DNA of 64,000 nucleotides from positions 20,430,975 to 20,494,974 of the forward strand of contig OZ018409.1 in the NCBI GenBank assembly GCA_963969595.1, in the 5' to 3' direction. The notes under the pieces were generated by a model. That model saw only the letters and a list, made by a program, of their open reading frames with translations, ran no database searches and was not told the origin of the DNA. Positions 1 through 9,873 of this stretch are shown one piece after another (the first letter of the stretch is position 1; the number at the start of each line of letters is the position of its first letter). Origin of the DNA: Neckera pumila (Eukaryota > Streptophyta > Bryopsida > Hypnales > Neckeraceae). Position numbers and translations under genes: made by a program.

Positions 1-1
1 C

Positions 2-1276
2 CCGAACTCCATCAAGTGGTCGCAGGAGGATCTTCTCGCCATCGCGTCTGGCCACCTCGTCACCATCTTGGTTCGCTGCCCAATTATCTGTCTTGTCTTT
101 TTAATTGTTTTTCTTCAGGAGTACTTGGTATTGTAACTCTTTGCAATGTGCATTGTTTTTTTTATTCAGCTTGACTGGACGAGGTGATTAGTATGATTAT
201 GGTTAAATGTCAGGAGTTGATTATGGTTACTCATTGTCATTGTGTGCAGAATCCTGCTGAGTTGACAGGTCCAAAAGGTTTTGTCCCAATTTCGCAAAGC
301 CCAATATTCGATATTGGAAGAGTGCAGCCTGCAGGTTTGTAGCTTCTGTTTGAATCAAGGATTGTAATTTCGAATGTTGTAAAAGCAGGAGGGAAGGAAA
401 GTCTTTAATGCGTTCTCTGTCAAATTGACTGTCAATGCAGATTTACATGATTCTGAGCTCTTTGAATTTCGGCTTGCTAGAGAGGGGCGAACCGCGGTAC
501 GATCAATTGATTGGTCTCCACAGGGCGTAGCTTCTCATGGAGGGTAAGTTGAACCTTCTATCGACTCAGATTGTGTCATTCTCTTTCCAATATTTGTGTT
601 CCAAGAATCCGATAGTTCGCTGTCATGTTATATCCACTTGTTATGTTTTTAGTTCTTCGTGTTCCCATCTGGAATCGGACCAAAGGTGATAATGCCTCTT
701 TGCAGGTGCTTATTGGCTGTCTGCACGACGGATTCAAGAGTGAAGCTTTATCGTGCACCATTTTGCGACTACACACCTGAATGGGTGGAGGTTTGCCAAC
801 TTTCCACATTTTTCGTACTTGAATGTCGTCATGGTGCAACCTAGGGAGGATCATCAGCTTCCGTTTGGTAAAGGTTGCGGAGGGGACAATCATGCACTAT
901 GTGCTTTTTTTCGTTGTGCGAGATATTCCTTTGATCGACACTTTTACAGGTGGTGGATGTAACTGAACTTATGTACACTTTGTTGCGTTGAGAATAAGTT
1001 TCAACCGGCGGAAGTGGCGTATGACTTAATTGCTGAGGTATCTCCACCAGTTTCTTAAAAAATGTTTTGAGAGTCCAAGTTCTTATCATTCATTGCATCA
1101 AGAGATTATTTTTTGAACAGATTTTGAGTGATTAATTTGGAATCTTGAAGTTGTTTAGCCTTACGAGAAGTGTTGTGCCGTTTTAGGATGATGAAAGCAA
1201 CCTGCCCTCGAAATCAAAGAAGCGACGAGCTCAAAGGCAGGAAATTCTATATAGGAACCGAAAGATTAGTGCATAA
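2..1276 (+). pseudogene. 5' part of a WD40 protein resembling plant TFIIIC 90-kDa-like subunit; truncated, probably broken
   Basis: Six exon-like blocks can be joined in phase: 2-70, 250-334, 441-543, 706-790, 950-1037 and 1187-1276. They read PNSIKWSQEDLLAIASGHL at the start and LLAVCTTDSRVKLYRAPF in the fourth block, the opening blade of a WD40 propeller as in the plant transducin protein that matches the TFIIIC delta/90-kDa N-terminal domain. That complex recruits RNA polymerase III. Two signs of decay: block 950-1037 begins in frame (VVDVTELMY) but meets a stop near 989, and its second half (ENKFQPAEVAYDLIAE) is in another frame; and after a basic stretch (KSKKRRAQRQ) the reading stops at 1276, far short of a full family member, with a converging pseudogene starting at once. 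The start lies left of the window. An alternative acceptor near 1000 could bypass the frame problem but would drop conserved residues. Family call from memory. Confidence 0.5.
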
Positions 1277-1282
1277 AAGTAG

Positions 1283-3121
1283 TTATTCTGACTTTTGAAA
1301 ACTCGACCAATGATTTCCGCGGACAGTGGCATCAAAGGTCTCGGAGAGTTGAACTATGGTGATCTTCCAGGTGCAAGACCAGTCACGGTATTGTCCCGGA
1401 TGGTAGCGGAGCCGGAGGAGGCTTGGAAGGTTGTGCCAGGACCTGGACCGATGACAATCCCATCAAGCTCGGGGGAGTTGATAGTGTTGCTTATCAGCAT
1501 GGTGCTATCGCTTGTGGAGAAGCTTACTCCGTAGAACAAGGCGTTGTTGATGGTGTTTCCAGAAACACGAGCATTGGCAACGGTTCCTACGTTTTGACCG
1601 TATCCGCCATTGCCGATGTGAAGAGCAGCCTGTTGTTCCAGATAGCCGTTTCCTCCGCTTCTCTCGACAACGTTTCCCGTCACGGTTGCCGACGTGAGGT
1701 TGCACCCATTCACGTCGAACTTGCCTACGCCCAAGCCGATGTACCTGGCGGAGTCGCTGATGTAATTACCCCGCACAAGGTGTCCACTCCCACCATAGAT
1801 CGGCACGCCCTTCCCTCCCCAACTGGCCTTGGATGTGTTGTTGAGGATTTTGATGTTTGTCATGAAGGTGTAATGTGTGTCCCCGTTGTGGTCGACGCGG
1901 TTGATGGCGATGGCGTCGTCTCCCGAGCCCCTGACGAAGTTGTTGCGCGCTACAAGAGTATCCCCTACGGGGCCATCCAGGGCGACATTGTTCAAGTTGA
2001 TGCCGTCCCCCCATACGCTTGCGATCCGGCAATTCTGAACTGTCCCTCCAGTTCCCGACGCCCAGAACCGGACAAGGTGTGTTGCGTCCAGATTCCGTCC
2101 GCGAGCCAATTGTCGCCCGTAGTGTCCATGGCACCGCCTGCACCGTCAACAGAATCCCGGCCCTTTGCATTTGAATCGAGAGCAAAGTTGCGCAGCGTGC
2201 ATGAGGTGAGCTTGAAGATTGCTCCCAAGGGGGGTCCATTGGGAAGCGGGACGTTGCGATAGATGGTGCTGTACCACATCCCCTCCCCTTCGATCGTGAT
2301 GCTCGACGCCGAAATGCCGCCCAGAGTTTGCACGTAGAAAGTCCCCACGGGGATCCATACGCTCTTCCCCTGCGTTTTCGCCGCATTCACGCAACGTTGA
2401 ATGGCAGCCGAGTTGTCGACGGTGGCATCGTTAGGTACTGCTCCGAAATTGGCTATGGAAGGGACCGTGCTCGTTGGCTCGACGGCGGTGGAGGTGCTTC
2501 AAGGTCGATCACGTCAATGTAGTAGAACGTTGCTGTGTTGGCTTCGCTCTTCTGCAACCAGATTGTTTGACCAGCAGTCACAGGGGCACCGGATATGAAG
2601 GCGTGCGCTTCGTCGAAGAAAATCCGAGGGTTGCCATCTGCTGGGTTCTGGCTTGGACTGCCGTAGTGATTATCGCCTTCTTCGTACCCCCAGCTCTGCT
2701 TCGAGCTCAGATTCAGCGCCTGCCGAAACTCGCTGTTCACGAGCAGATCCTAAGTGGCAGTCAAACCTCCGCCTATGGGTGCGTCTGGAATTGATGCATG
2801 AACATTCACGAAAGTGATACCCTGCTAGCCGGTCGAGGTGAATTCTACGTACTATCCCGTTGCAGTAAGTTGAACATACGCGTGACCCGAGGCCTCGAGC
2901 TCAGGACTCGAATATTGCGTATTAGGCGATGAAGTGAGCGCGACAAGGGTCGCTCCACCACCGATGGTTCCATCCTCGGCCTCGATGCTTGTGAACCTCA
3001 CTGACGCTCCAACTGCCTCGACCGTGAGAATGTTGCTGTCAACGAACAGACAACTCAAAGCCAGTGCGTAGGTGCTCCACCACTTGTAACCTGCCACTGT
3101 AGCGGCACAGTTATAATTCAA
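1283..3121 (-). pseudogene. CBM6 + right-handed beta-helix glycoside hydrolase-like gene (mycodextranase/GH87-like), decayed
   Basis: Read on the minus strand, the order is: a hydrophobic N terminus (about 3060-3121, possible signal peptide); a CBM6-type carbohydrate-binding module (FTSIEAEDGTIGGGATLV near 2960-3000, then QKSEANTATFYYIDVIDLEA near 2490-2550); a linker; then a parallel beta-helix with DGINLNN, GSGDDAIAINRVDHN and repeated GN..N turns from about 2440 to 1290. This layout resembles secreted bacterial mycodextranase/alpha-glucanase-like enzymes. It is not functional: TAG stops interrupt one frame at 2852-2854, 2825-2827 and 2750-2752, and the frame shifts near 2458, 2100 and 1368. 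The C-terminal segment (ending SSFQKSE, stop 1283-1285) is recovered in a third frame. No introns are seen. Bacterial or fungal origin by transfer is an inference from domain architecture. Confidence 0.62.
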
Positions 3122-3378
3122 TTTAAGAAATCTGAACTTGCAACTTCATGTTCGGATTTGACGCGGACGTCTGCTTTGTTGCTCTCCAAGTACTTTAGAC
3201 ATTTTGCACAGACGTGGAAGAGCTCTGAGCGCACTTGAGACGTGCGTAGTAGAATTTATCCTAAGTTTCATGGTCAAGTTTCAGCAGAGCTTTAAGTTAA
3301 TGTGCCGATTTATTTACTGATTAAGAACCCTTGTATTTCAAGTGCAGCGGAATCTTCACATTGATGCCAACAGCACGT

Positions 3379-3499
3379 AGTGTGCAGCCATGTGAGACTA
3401 ATCCAGTCATAACCGCTTATTAGGGCCTAGAGAGTCGAGAGTTTCCACCAAGTCCAATAAGCGGTTATGTGACTGGATTAGTCTCAATCAGGCTGCACT
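3379..3499. repeat. Near-perfect foldback, ~44-bp arms
   Basis: Arms 3379-3422 and 3454-3499 are reverse complements with a few mismatches (shared core GAGACTAATCCAGTCA.. / ..GACTGGATTAGTCTC, ends AGTG.GCAGCC / GGCTGCACT) around a ~31-bp loop. A small MITE or a hairpin-RNA locus would look the same. Confidence 0.7.
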
Positions 3500-3662
3500 T
3501 GAATGAATGAGAATGGGCCCTAACAAAGCACAGGAGTTTTTTTTAAATGGCTAGTTCCACAATCCATGGGTGGATTGTAGTACTGGAAAATATAAACTAG
3601 AAAGCCAGAGAAAAAAATTAAAACATGAAGACCACAATTTCATTGCATATAAGGTAACATGC

Positions 3663-3855
3663 TACATTGAATAGGGGTATTAAGGGGACCAAAAAATTGA
3701 AGGAACTTATTCTCAAAAACAGTAGATGTTTGAAACATGATGTACAGTCCCCGCACACTTCAATAACTATTGATGTACTAGAAAAGGTAGATATTTGTAT
3801 AGTGTGAAATGACGATTAATTAGTATAGTTCCCTTTAATACCCCTATTCAATGTA
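3663..3855. mobile_element. Small TIR element (MITE-like), 193 bp
   Basis: Left end TACATTGAATAGGGGTATTA (3663-3682) is inverted at the right end (about 3836-3855). The inverted match extends to ~27 bp with about two mismatches. The interior is AT-rich with no coding capacity. The family is not recognised. Confidence 0.55.
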
Positions 3856-4106
3856 CACAAAATAGTGAAATTAGTTTGTCTTGTCAATTAGGTTGCCTTA
3901 TTTGAGATAAACTACCTCATAGATCAATGCTTGTTCCACATGAGGTGCATGCCACTCTCTAAACCAAGTCTTGAATTGGTGCACAAATCTAAGATATACC
4001 TATGGCTCTAAATTGATTGCTTCACTGTACAAAAGCAATGAATATTTCTATAGTGTGAACTGTTGAGAAATTAGTGTGGGGCGACCTAATTTTACTATTT
4101 TGTGTA
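3854..4106. repeat. Inverted repeat with 20-bp ends, abutting the previous element
   Basis: TACACAAAATAGTGAAATTA at 3854-3873 is inverted at 4087-4106 with one mismatch. It shares its first bases with the right end of the preceding inverted repeat, so the two may be adjacent or nested insertions. Confidence 0.45.
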
Positions 4107-4126
4107 GAATATTGCACGAGTATTAA

Positions 4127-4561
4127 GCCCTAAGTGGTTTAGGAAACACATTGTGTCTTCCTTATTTGCCAAAATTTCATGAAGTATTGGCCAAATATGT
4201 AATTTACAAAATCGAAGGTGTAACGGTCATTGGTTTTCATATGTTTTTAGGAAAATAATGCAATGCTTGTTGTTGAAATGTGAGATACTACCAAACATGC
4301 TAAAGTGTGTATTTAAAGTGTGTATTTCTAGAGAAATACACGTATTGGAGATACAACTTCACAATATTTATAAAATTGATAACATGTCCAATGCAGCCAA
4401 AAGTGTGCAATTCAATAGAAGACTTCAGTGTATATTCATCAAAAAATAAATAAAAATTAAATGGACAATAAACCATTCATTTGCAAGGCTATGTATATTG
4501 CACTCACATTATGTATAGTACTGTAGAGATGTATTGAAAGACACTCAGAACCACTTAGGGA
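4127..4561. mobile_element. TTAA-flanked TIR element, 435 bp
   Basis: The left terminus GCCCTAAGTGGTT (from 4127) and the right terminus AACCACTTAGGGA (to 4561) are inverted copies, 12 of 13 matching. TTAA flanks both ends (4123-4126 and 4562-4565), as a 4-bp target-site duplication would. The short ORF at 4258-4449 has no recognisable domain. Non-autonomous element; see the other TTAA-flanked elements in this window. Confidence 0.6.
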
Positions 4562-4565
4562 TTAA

Positions 4566-4717
4566 AAACCGCCCCTATATTGGTTATGAAATGGAATTGA
4601 AGTGGTTCTAAAACTAACCTCCATAGTCATTGAATGAAAATAAGAACTGCCCTTATAAATGGTTGTAAAATGAAAATGAAGTGGTTCTAAAATCAACCTC
4701 TATAGTCACTGAATGAA
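4566..4717. repeat. Two diverged tandem copies, period ~79 bp
   Basis: Units 4566-4638 and 4645-4717 both run from a CCGCCC/CTGCCC-like start through GAAGTGGTTCTAAAA to AGTCA.TGAATGAA, with scattered substitutions. They lie just right of the TTAA element, and the GTGGTTCTAA motif resembles its terminus, so they may derive from element ends. Confidence 0.55.
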
Positions 4718-5422
4718 TCGAGGAAAGAAGCATTATTAATTGCAAGAGCCAATCATTCTCTTAGCTTTCCCCATCTTTCTTTAGAATTGCAAGTGAATGG
4801 TTTATGGAAGGCCTAGGGTCTTAAATAGGCACCTACAGCACAATTTGTTTGAAAATTCATTACTAATTCAATAATGCTTCAAAAAAATATGAAACAACTT
4901 GGTTTAGATTCCTCATCTATTTCTCTATCTCTGAAAAAATGAGCTAAAAATATTCCCATCCAAACAAATACATGAAAAAGGCGGAATTGCCCTTAGATGA
5001 GCGGTTTCTGAGCCTGTTACCTTAAGTTGAAGTTTGTGCCATCGCCTTCAAGTAGCAATTGGACTGTCATGGCTTTAAAGGAGCAGTCCCTCATTGTTCC
5101 TTTACAAATACAAATGGCCCAAACATTCGATAATGCATAGAAATTGCAATTTGTCTATGCATTAAATATACACTTGGATTCATAGTGAAAATCAACATCA
5201 AAAATATTAATTTGATATATGAACAAGTCAAAAGTCAGACCATAATAATTGACCAAACCTCAAGAACCACAGTTTGTTTGAACTTTGGAAGAAAGTGGCC
5301 TATTACTAAGTTAATTAGCTATAAACTATGAAATTTCAAGATGAATAGGTAAGTTCTTCATTTCTATAGTTTCTTTGAAATTCATTGGACATTTTCAATC
5401 TTCAATGTCTTTAACAACTTAA

Positions 5423-6755
5423 TTCCTAAAGTCCTAAACGTGCTTTTTTGAGAATATAGCGTTTTTGGATAGCTTATTACGAATAAATTTTTTACTTTTT
5501 TTCTTTGAAATTTTCATACAACATGTGCCCGAGGAGTAGCATTAAGGCTCAACAACTTTCATAACTTTTCACTACATAGTTGAAAAATTATTATATGATA
5601 TGTCATTTTCATTGCTCGGCAAGCAACCTGGGCCACTCAAATTTTTTTTTAAAAGATTCACTTTTTTAAGAAATAAAAATTTGGAATTGGTTTTCTAGAA
5701 TTATGTGTACGTAAAAAGCTTTGACTATCATTCCATTTTGAATAATGAGATGAAAGTTATGAGGAGTTTAAGTTTGCGGGGAGTTATAGAATCTCTACTC
5801 TAAAATAAACTTTGAAGTCCTTTAATTAACTCAATTTTCAATATTTTTGAAAAAAATTCAAGCATTGGATGTAGATTGTTTATTACAATATTACAAACAT
5901 TGGGATTGGCATTTTCCAATTCCGTAATTAAATTCTTAACAATTTAATTAGTGTTTTGAACTTTGGATGCAACTAGAATACAACAAGAAACGACTAAAAA
6001 ACAACTAGTGTATGATTTAAAAGCAACTAGGAGATGACTAACTTGACTACTAAAACATTCAGTTTTTTTGTTGATTTGGTCGCATTTATTTGGTTCACTT
6101 TTCAATTTAGTTTTTTTGTTGACGGTGTTATACTCGAAGCCTACAAGGAGGACATACCTATTTGGCAAAATCATACATGACTTACAGTGGCCTAAAGCCA
6201 CGTTAGAACCCCAAAATCCACGTTGGATACTTGAAAGTCATTAAAGGTGTCAATCAGTTTTGAATAAGTCATTCTCCAGTTGCACTTGAGTCAAGTGCAA
6301 TCCTAAATATGATTGTATCTTTCATAAAATAGTATTGAATGAACTATGAACAAAAAGAGGGCATGAAGTTTGGTTTTCATGAATTCTTCATCTACCAATT
6401 GCAAGAACGACTAGGAAATGACTTCAACACACCCAATATAGCAAAGCTATGCAATTCGAGAGGTCTAGTCAAATGCAATCATTGCGGACATGCAATCATT
6501 CCGCCCTAGTCATTTATAGGTCCATTTTCTTGTAGTGAAAAAAGGGACCTTTGTCACTATTCAAATGCTAATATCTTGCAATCTATATAGTGGAAAATTC
6601 TGAATTTTTTTCTACATCTTTTCAGATTACTTTAATACAAGATCCTATGTTTATATGGGTCTACAAATGATTTTTTACCTAAAATTTGGTACTTGTACTA
6701 GAAATGCCATTTTTGGAGCATTTTTGGTGGAAACATAGCCAAAGACCTTTAGGGG
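5423..6755 (-). mobile_element. Degenerate copy of the TTAA/CCCCTAAAG TIR family, interrupted
   Basis: The left end TTCCTAAAGTCC follows TTAA (5419-5422); the right end CCTTTAGGGG precedes TTAA (6756-6759). The interior is, in reverse orientation, the same as the copies at 18729-20476 and 56841-57764: the AACATTGGGATTGGCATTTT block near 5890-5920, the TAACTCAATTTTCAATATTTTTG block near 5827, and the block near 6560-6660 with TGCTAATATCTTGCAATC. Between about 5955 and 6537 foreign sequence has replaced or split the middle. Confidence 0.6.
5955..6537 (-). mobile_element. CACTA-like insertion fragment, one clear terminus
   Basis: TTTTCTTGTAGTG at 6525-6537 is the reverse complement of CACTACAAGAAAA, the standard terminus of plant CACTA (En/Spm) elements. 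The segment to its left has repeated ACTAGGA.ATGACT/CGACTA motifs (about 5968-6045 and 6405-6425), like CACTA subterminal repeats. No matching left terminus is clear, so the left limit is approximate. The 85-aa reverse ORF inside has no recognisable product. Confidence 0.45.
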
Positions 6756-7013
6756 TTAAGGAATTTTGAGGTCAATTTTTCACAAATAATAGATTTGACA
6801 TATAAAAAATAGGCATATTTTCTTGAAAGGTGGCTATTCAAAATGAGTTCCACAAATCAATATAGTATTGAAAATTTGATAATCATATTCAAAAAAGAAT
6901 AAAAGTCAATTAAGTTTTAAAAATAGAACTAAAAAATTTGGCCAACTTTTTTTTTCACACAATATATATTTAGACCAAACTATGATTCATTAATCATTTC
7001 TATGATTATATAC

Positions 7014-7102
7014 GTGGTGTATTAAATGCACCAACACGTCCAACCTTTAATATATGATTAAATTGCTAAGGGTTGGATGTATTGGTGCATTTAACACACC
7101 AC
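7014..7102. repeat. Foldback with ~34-bp arms
   Basis: The left arm from 7014 (GTGGTGTATTAAATGCACCA) and the right arm ending at 7102 (TGGTGCATTTAACACACCAC) are inverted copies, extending through CCAACCTT/AAGGGTTGG with few mismatches around a ~20-bp AT-rich loop. Short MITE or hairpin locus. Confidence 0.65.
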
Positions 7103-9562
7103 ATGGCACTCTTCATCAAGTTCAAGAAAAACTATGGGCTCGCTAGGATGGGGAATGTACCCCTCCTAAAACTTGTTCATAGTTTCTCTTTTGCTACTTC
7201 TACATGTTGAACTTGAGAAGTCATGTGTCGCTTTGTTTTACAAAATCCTTGTTATGGGAAGCTTTTTAAATTTTGAAAGACAATGATGGCATCAAACTTT
7301 GAGGTCAATGCGATAAACTCTTCCAACTTTACTTGATCTATGTACAATGGTCACAGTACCATCACAAATTGCGCTTCCTAATTGATTAGTATGTGGGTAG
7401 TATTGTAATTTTGTAGTTGGATTCCAACATCCCTCTTACTATTGTGACTCTTTCTATTATATGAACCCCTGGAGGATGTTGAAAACATTTGCCTTCTTTA
7501 CATAGAAAGTGCTTTTTAGGATACAAAGATGTATTTGAAGGTGCAAAAAAGATCTGGTTGAGTTTAATTTTCTTGTGGACTCAAAAAGTATTTGTGGAAT
7601 TCTTTCATATAATTTATAATTATTTTGCTTGTTGCAATGCACTTTTTGGAAAACTTTGTACACAAAGAACAAACACAATTACATTGTGCAGTTCCATTTA
7701 TATTATCACTTCATCAACGTACAATTCATGAAAATATAGACCAAATCCCTTGCCAATTTTTGCATTGCATGAGTAGTTATGAAGGTGATTCTGCATTTTG
7801 TTTGTTAGTAAAGAATTTTTTTATGAAAGTTTAGCAAAATGTTTATACAACTTTGCTACCATACACTTGGTCCATATGAGGAGAATGGTATATGCATACA
7901 AGGATGTATTGATCATGTACATGTGAAAATAGTGACCTCACAACATTTGAATGTAACTGACATACTCTAAGTGTGACATAAATTTGACCTTCAACCTTCA
8001 TTCCTTAGTGAAAACATTTGTTCTTTGTAGAATGTGAGGACAATGTATGAAGTTATAGAATGCTTACAATCTACAACAATCATCCTTTGAAAATACTTGT
8101 CCAAATGAACCAATGGAGTATCAACCATCCTTGTCTACATTCTTCCACAAGGAATTTTGCAAAACTTCATGCCTCTATTTTGCCTTCACTGCTCCATACT
8201 GATCTCATGCTAGTACATATTGTAATTACTTAGGGGTGAAAAAAAACTCCAACTTGTCATGCAAGACATAATTTCTGGAAGGGAGTTTTCCCTCAGTAAA
8301 CCACAGGTGCACAATTGTATTCAACAAAAACTTATAATGATGCAAAATTTGAAACTTGAATTCAAAGCCAAGGTTAGGTTCTTCTGATCAACATTTTTTG
8401 AGGGGATGATATAGTGCTTTGTCTAATATATTCAAGCAGGTCCCTCCAAGTATTAACCAATGTAATGAGGGCATTTTACAAATTATTATTTCCAAAAAGG
8501 CAATACTTTAGCTTACAACAACTTTACAAAATGGAAGCCCTTGCACTAACTACGTATGCATGCCCATTGGCAACCTTTATTCCAATTGTGCCCCTGTCTA
8601 CAATAGTCCAATATTTTAAGGATGTATACATTATGTCCATGCAACTACTAATATATGCTTTATTATATAGTAGTGCTCTCACAACACTATCTCATACAAG
8701 CACATAATGGACATGAAGTCCTTAGAGTTTGTTCCTTGCCTCAACATATATAAAAAACTTTAAGGCTTATCTATATGGTGCTTTGAAACACTAACAAGAT
8801 AATTTGGTGCCAACCTCTATGCGGGCCTCTATGCCAACTCTATATCAAAGTGATTGAAAAAATGACACTTAAATGGCCTCTGCTATCAAAATGGCATCAT
8901 AACTTTTCTAATGCTGTGGTTTACGGATGCAAGAATAGAAGTGGTATTGTCCACATTTTCCAACCATCCGGACCTCTACCAATACAATACAAGGATGCCA
9001 AACATGCGATTGGAAAATGTGGACACAATATTAATAGAATATCAATGTACTACCATTCATAGTGCTATAAAATACATGTCGGAGTACCATTATTTTTCTC
9101 GAATAATTGGATTTTTTTTGCCAATTCATTGTGCAACTATTTGAAGTTCAGGTCAATATCCAATATGTTACCTTATCAAATTTAACTGGTTTCCACATAG
9201 TTCCAGGACTTCATTGATTTTCAAGTCCCTAGGAATTAAGTGCTTAGTTTCATGCAGGGCTTTTTTTTTGGCTTCTTGGTGCCAGTTGCACCAGAAAAAA
9301 TAATCTCGCTAAATGATGCCTTAAAAATGCCAAAAAATTTGGATGAAATTGCCAAATTGTGAATGAAAACCAAATAATGAACATGTGATATGTACTATGT
9401 GATCTTTTCTATCCAATATGTGCATGAATGTTGAAATTTGGAGCACCACCAGAATTTTTTATATCGCTACTTTGGCACTTCTTAATAAATGAAAAAAAAA
9501 AGGCGTGGTTTCATGTCCCTTACCGTGATATTTTGGATGATCACATGTTCATACTCAAACGT
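7103..9562. other. AT-rich intergenic DNA, no supportable gene
   Basis: Open frames of 60-97 codons occur on both strands but none shows domain motifs, splice structure or codon bias. I see no RNA gene. Short local repeats such as the CCTCTATGC..CAACTCTAT stretch near 8815-8840 are the only structure. Confidence 0.5.
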
Positions 9563-9617
9563 ATTCATCCAAAGTTCATCCGAAGTTCATCCGAAGTTCA
9601 TCCGAAGTTCATCCAAA
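9563..9617 (+). repeat. 12-bp tandem repeat (AAGTTCATCCGA)n, ~4.5 copies
   Basis: The unit TTCATCC(G/A)AAG repeats at 12-bp spacing, with A instead of G at the two outer copies. It ends about 250 bp upstream of the release factor gene. The 12-bp period keeps one frame open, which explains the short ORFs across it. Confidence 0.85.
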
Positions 9618-9873
9618 ATTGAAAACACTTTTCAGTTCAAAATCCACATTTTGAAAACCCCCCAAATCCCCGCAAGTGTTGCAACTACTACTATTATTCT
9701 CTAATATCACATCAGGCCAGGGAGCTCAGCCTGGCGGAGGAGGCGTACCGTAGTGTCGGATTTTTGGATCCCGTGTGCGCGCCCGTCATCACCCATTCAG
9801 GAGATCGACGCCTGATTCTTTCGAATTGTTAGCATTTCTTCGATTGGCAACAATCTATCTAAAGTTATGAGCA

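Noticed and set aside
1423..2262. 279-codon plus-strand ORF
   Set aside because: It is antisense to the beta-helix pseudogene, whose minus-strand frames carry the recognisable protein motifs.
9563..9617. Possible CRISPR-like or minisatellite regulatory array
   Set aside because: The 12-bp units have no spacers and the genome is eukaryotic; it is a simple tandem repeat.
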